Part shown: in pieces, positions 5,574 to 8,250 of the stretch
Position numbering within the stretch: position 1 is the stretch's first letter
Layout of the letters: each line of letters opens with the position of its first letter
Assembly: GCA_900754605.1 (NCBI GenBank)
Contig: CAAEDK010000182.1
Coordinates: 1 to 8,250, forward strand
DNA length: 8,250 bases
From: an uncultured Oscillospiraceae bacterium
Lineage (GTDB): Bacteria; Bacillota_A; Clostridia; Oscillospirales; Oscillospiraceae
Direction of reading: 5' to 3'
The notes under the pieces: generated by a model
Told to the model about the DNA's origin: nothing
Database searches by the model: none
What the model saw: the letters and a program-made list of their open reading frames with translations, nothing else
Position numbers and translations under genes: made by a program

Positions 5574-7082
5574 ATGAGACAACGAATTTTCATTTTCTTT
5601 CTTGCCTGTGTTCTTCTGCTGACTGCCTGTGGCCCCAGAGGCAATTCCACCTCTTCGTCCTCCTCTCTTCCGCCGGATGGACATTCCAGTGAAGTTTCTT
5701 CCGCTCCGGAAGTGTCAGTCGTTCCCCTGACCCTGGCCGCCTATCCCGCTGTCAGCTTTCACCCGGTTCTCTCCATGAACAAGGCCAATCTTACTCTGGC
5801 CCCTCTGATATACGAGGGGCTCTTCACTGTGGATAGTCAGTTTCAGGCTGTCCCTCTTCTGTGTGATGGCTACACAGTCAGCGAGGACCGGCTCACCTGG
5901 ACCTTTACGCTTCGATCCGGAGTCACGTTCTCCGACGGCACCCCTCTCACAGGGGAAACAGCGGCTCAGGCCCTCCAGACGGCACTGGACCCCGCCTCCC
6001 GGTATGCCGGCCGCCTGTCCTGTGTTCAGTCTATCCAAAGCGGTGATGGACAGGTGATTTTCACTCTGAACCAGCCGAACAGCTCTCTTCCCCTTCTGCT
6101 GGATATCCCCCTCGCCCTGGGAACCGGGCCCCGTCCAGTAGGCACCGGCCCCTATCTGCTCACCGACAGCGGAGGAAGTCTCAGCCTTACCGCCCGCTCT
6201 GACTGGTGGCAGAGTGCCTCCTCCCTCCCAGTCCAGGAGATTCGTCTGGCCTCGCTCACCAAGTCGGACGAGCTAGTCTCTGCTTTCAATTCCGGCGAGG
6301 TAAGCCTGATCGATGTGGATCTGACCGGAAACAGCGAGTTGGGCTCCTCCGGCAGCTATCAAGTCTGGGACTACCCCTCAACCGATCTTCTCTACCTGGG
6401 CTTCAATGCCTCCCAGGGGCTGTGCCGTGACCCAGAGGTTCGTCGGGCTGTCGCCCGGGCTATCGACCGGAGTATTTTAGCTGATACCATCTTCGCCCGG
6501 CATGCGGCAGCATCTGCCATCCCGGTTCATCCCGTTTCCCCCCTCTATAATGAAGAACTGGCTAAGCGGCTGTCCTATGATCCGTCCATCCTTGCCAGTC
6601 TGAAGCTGAAGGGTCGTTCCCTGACGCTGCTGGTGAATATTGAAAATACAGCCAAAAGCTCGGCGGCCAATGAGATTGCCCGTCAGCTCCAGGAAGCCGG
6701 CCTCCGGGTCACAGTAGAACGCCTTCCTTGGGAGGAATACACGTCCGCCCTGGCTGCCCGGGATTTTGACCTGTACCTGGGCGAGGTCTATCTCACCCCC
6801 GACTTTGACCTCTCTGCCCTTATCACACCTGGCGGTGCACTGAACTACGGCGGCTGGGAGGACAATATCATCCCCGGCCTGCTCTCTGCCTTCCGCACTG
6901 CGGAAGGTGATTTACAGCAGTCTGCCGCCGCCTCTTTATACCGATATCTCTGTCAGCAGGTGCCTATCGCGCCTATCTGTTTTAAAAATGGCTCGGTCCT
7001 CACCCAATATGGGCGGCTGGATCAGCTGAATCCGACCCAGTACAATGTCTTTTATGACCTGTCCCAATGGACAGTTCCATAA
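5574..7082 (+). CDS. ABC transporter substrate-binding lipoprotein, family 5 (peptide/nickel type)
   Basis: This is a surface-anchored solute receptor that would deliver a ligand, most likely a peptide, to an ABC importer. It has 502 residues. The signal peptide (1-18) ends in the lipobox LTAC with lipidated Cys19, followed by a Ser-rich linker (24-45). SBP_bac_5 features include LTLAPLIYEGLF (73-84), LTWTFTLRSGVTFSDGTPLT (107-126), PVGTGPYLL (188-196) and LCRDPEVRRAVARAID (about 282-297). It starts at the ATG at 5574: GAGGTGA (5565-5571), overlapping the pgeF stop codon, matches the 16S rRNA tail. An in-frame GTG at 5568 lies inside that site and lacks one of its own. The seven-base gap implies translational coupling with pgeF. 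No permease or ATPase gene is nearby, so the transporter it serves is unknown. Nickel, heme or murein-peptide ligands cannot be told apart from sequence. Confidence 0.9.
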   Translation: MRQRIFIFFLACVLLLTACGPRGNSTSSSSSLPPDGHSSEVSSAPEVSVVPLTLAAYPAVSFHPVLSMNKANLTLAPLIYEGLFTVDSQFQAVPLLCDGYTVSEDRLTWTFTLRSGVTFSDGTPLTGETAAQALQTALDPASRYAGRLSCVQSIQSGDGQVIFTLNQPNSSLPLLLDIPLALGTGPRPVGTGPYLLTDSGGSLSLTARSDWWQSASSLPVQEIRLASLTKSDELVSAFNSGEVSLIDVDLTGNSELGSSGSYQVWDYPSTDLLYLGFNASQGLCRDPEVRRAVARAIDRSILADTIFARHAAASAIPVHPVSPLYNEELAKRLSYDPSILASLKLKGRSLTLLVNIENTAKSSAANEIARQLQEAGLRVTVERLPWEEYTSALAARDFDLYLGEVYLTPDFDLSALITPGGALNYGGWEDNIIPGLLSAFRTAEGDLQQSAAASLYRYLCQQVPIAPICFKNGSVLTQYGRLDQLNPTQYNVFYDLSQWTVP

Positions 7083-7091
7083 GAAAAGATC

Positions 7092-7103
7092 CCGGCCGGC
7101 CGG
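7092..7103. repeat. 12-base perfect palindrome
   Basis: Three tandem CCGG units (7092-7103) form a perfect palindrome ten bases after the binding-protein stop codon. Its last two bases are shared with the following hairpin stem. It may be a protein-binding site or only part of the RNA structure; no function is shown. Confidence 0.5.
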
Positions 7104-7135
7104 TCCTGCTCCACTCCCCAGAGCGGAGCAGGACC
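7102..7135 (+). other. strong hairpin upstream of purL (first of two)
   Basis: GGTCCTGCTCC (7102-7112) and GGAGCAGGACC (7125-7135) form a perfect 11-base-pair, mostly GC stem with a 12-base loop. No T-run follows on the plus strand. It may end or stabilise the upstream transcript, or form part of the purL leader. On the minus strand the stem is followed by GC-rich sequence before TCTTTTCTT, so it is not a clear terminator there either. Confidence 0.6.
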
Positions 7136-7137
7136 AC

Positions 7138-7164
7138 TGCGCTGCACTCCATCTCCGCAGCGCA
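7138..7164 (+). other. hairpin upstream of purL (second of two)
   Basis: TGCGCTGC (7138-7145) and GCAGCGCA (7157-7164) form a perfect eight-base-pair stem with an 11-base loop, only two bases after the first hairpin. It ends 26 bases before the purL ribosome binding site. I do not recognise the conserved core of the purine riboswitch, and there is no T-run. Confidence 0.55.
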
Positions 7165-7202
7165 CGTTCGGGAATCAACAGAAAAAACGTGGAGGAATGG
7201 TT

Positions 7203-8250
7203 ATGAGCGTTTTTCGATGCTACTCAGAAAAAAAACCTGGCTTTGATGTAGAGGCTCAGGGCCTATGCCGTCAGCTGCGGGAGCAGCTGGGGGTGGAGTC
7301 CCTGGAATCCGTCCGGATCCTGAACCGCTATGATGCGGACCATATTGATCCTGCGGTCTATCAGGCGGCCAAGACAGTGGTATTTTCCGAGCCCCAGGTG
7401 GACGATATCTGGGACGAGACCTACCCCGCCCCTGACGCAGCACACAGTGTTCTGGCTGTGGAGGCCCTCCCCGGCCAATTCGACCAGCGGGCCGACTCCT
7501 GCGCCCAGTGCATCCAGCTCCAGTCTGGCGTGGATCGTCCCCTCATCGCTTACGCCAAAGTCTATCTCCTGGGCGGCCAGCTGTCCCAAAACGAATTGGA
7601 GAAGATCCGCAAGTACCTCATCAACCCGGTGGAGAGCCGGGAGGCCTCTATGGAAAAGCCTGCCACTCTGGTTCGTGAGCATACCACCCCTGACTGCGTA
7701 GCCACAGTTGAGGGCTTCACCACGCTGGATGGGGATGGCCTGTCCAATCTTCTGTCCGAACTTGGTCTGGCTATGGATCTGGATGACTTGAAATTCCTTC
7801 AATCCTACTTCCGTGATGAGGAAAAGCGTGATCCCACCATCACTGAGGTACGGGTGGTAGATACCTACTGGTCTGACCACTGCCGCCATACCACCTTCTC
7901 CACCCATCTGGACACAGTGGACATCGACGATCCTGCGGTCAAGGCTGCTTATCAGCGGTATCTGGACGCCCGGGTAGAGGTCTATGGGGCTGAGAAGGCT
8001 GCCAAGCGTCCTCAGACTCTGATGGATATTGCCACCATCGGAACCAAAACGCTGAAAAAGCGCGGTCTGCTTCCTGAACTGGATGAGAGTGAGGAGATCA
8101 ATGCCTGCTCCATCAAGGTCCCCGCCGTTGTGGACGGCAAGGAGCAGGACTGGCTGCTCATGTTTAAAAATGAGACCCACAACCACCCCACCGAGATCGA
8201 GCCCTTCGGCGGTGCCGCCACCTGCATCGGCGGCTGCATCCGGGATCCCC
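7203..8250 (+). CDS. purL: phosphoribosylformylglycinamidine synthase, large type (N-terminal part)
   Basis: PurL converts FGAR, glutamine and ATP to FGAM, the fourth step of purine synthesis, in the cytosol. The first 349 residues are present and the window cuts the rest. The N-terminal region (about 1-150) fits the PurS-like domain fused in large PurL. A linker domain follows with TYWSDHCRHTTF (221-232), the segment carrying His226 and His229. Then comes the first synthase domain, with LMFKNETHNHPTEIEPFGGA (319-338) and CIGGCIRDP (341-349). The presence of an N-terminal domain points to the long single-chain form found in many clostridia, with a glutaminase domain expected at the missing C-terminus. 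GGAGG lies seven bases before the ATG at 7203; an in-frame ATG at 7197 is too close to it. No clear promoter is seen in the 120-base gap upstream, so read-through from the preceding gene is possible. Confidence 0.92.
   Translation, partial: MSVFRCYSEKKPGFDVEAQGLCRQLREQLGVESLESVRILNRYDADHIDPAVYQAAKTVVFSEPQVDDIWDETYPAPDAAHSVLAVEALPGQFDQRADSCAQCIQLQSGVDRPLIAYAKVYLLGGQLSQNELEKIRKYLINPVESREASMEKPATLVREHTTPDCVATVEGFTTLDGDGLSNLLSELGLAMDLDDLKFLQSYFRDEEKRDPTITEVRVVDTYWSDHCRHTTFSTHLDTVDIDDPAVKAAYQRYLDARVEVYGAEKAAKRPQTLMDIATIGTKTLKKRGLLPELDESEEINACSIKVPAVVDGKEQDWLLMFKNETHNHPTEIEPFGGAATCIGGCIRDP

Noticed and set aside
7083..7202. Purine riboswitch before purL
   Set aside because: The known purine-aptamer core and a terminator/antiterminator with T-run are not visible; the hairpins are GC-rich and simple.
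7263..8186. Long minus-strand frame of 307 codons
   Set aside because: It is antisense to purL, whose protein is clearly conserved; long shadow frames are expected in GC-rich coding DNA.

Overview
The window looks like a chromosomal segment of a fairly GC-rich clostridial gut bacterium of the Oscillospiraceae/Flavonifractor type. This is inferred from G+C-rich coding sequence with AT-rich promoters, AGGAGG-type ribosome binding sites, a clostridial-style long PurL and a Firmicutes-type lipoprotein. The taxon is my inference, not a database result. There is no sign of a phage, transposon, CRISPR array, tRNA or rRNA.

Layout: (1) positions 1-458, minus strand: the N-terminal part of an FtsH-type membrane protease, read leftwards from a TTG start and cut by the window edge. 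(2) 459-765: a divergent promoter region. Both outward promoters carry the same 14-base core, TATGGTATAGTATG. (3) 766-4391, plus strand: three genes that probably form one transcription unit. They are the 23S rRNA 2'-O-methyltransferase RlmB, a 731-residue membrane protein, and a GNAT acetyltransferase. The unit ends at a strong hairpin terminator (4462-4493). (4) 4674-7082, plus strand: a good sigma-A-type promoter followed by pgeF (peptidoglycan editing factor/LACC1 family) and a tightly coupled family 5 solute-binding lipoprotein. (5) 7083-7202: a gap with two tandem GC-rich hairpins. (6) 7203-8250: the first 349 codons of a large-type purL (purine synthesis), cut by the window end.

The most unusual object is the 731-residue membrane protein (1643-3838). 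It has the eight-helix layout and loop order of a P1B-type (metal-transporting) P-type ATPase, with recognisable N-domain and P-domain remnants. Yet every catalytic signature I can look for is missing or altered: no CPC in the sixth helix, no TGE actuator loop, no DKTGT, no HP pair, TGD changed to TRD, and the GDGxND segment deleted. It also has a 200-residue acidic, proline-rich cytosolic tail with a repeated TGxVVxFP octamer. The reading frame is intact throughout, so it looks like a repurposed pseudo-ATPase (regulator, scaffold or sensor) rather than a decaying gene.

The other genes are largely housekeeping: membrane protein quality control (FtsH), ribosome maturation (RlmB), cell-wall fidelity or nucleoside metabolism (PgeF), uptake (binding protein) and purine synthesis (PurL). 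Apart from the two probable transcription units, nothing in the sequence shows that they act together.
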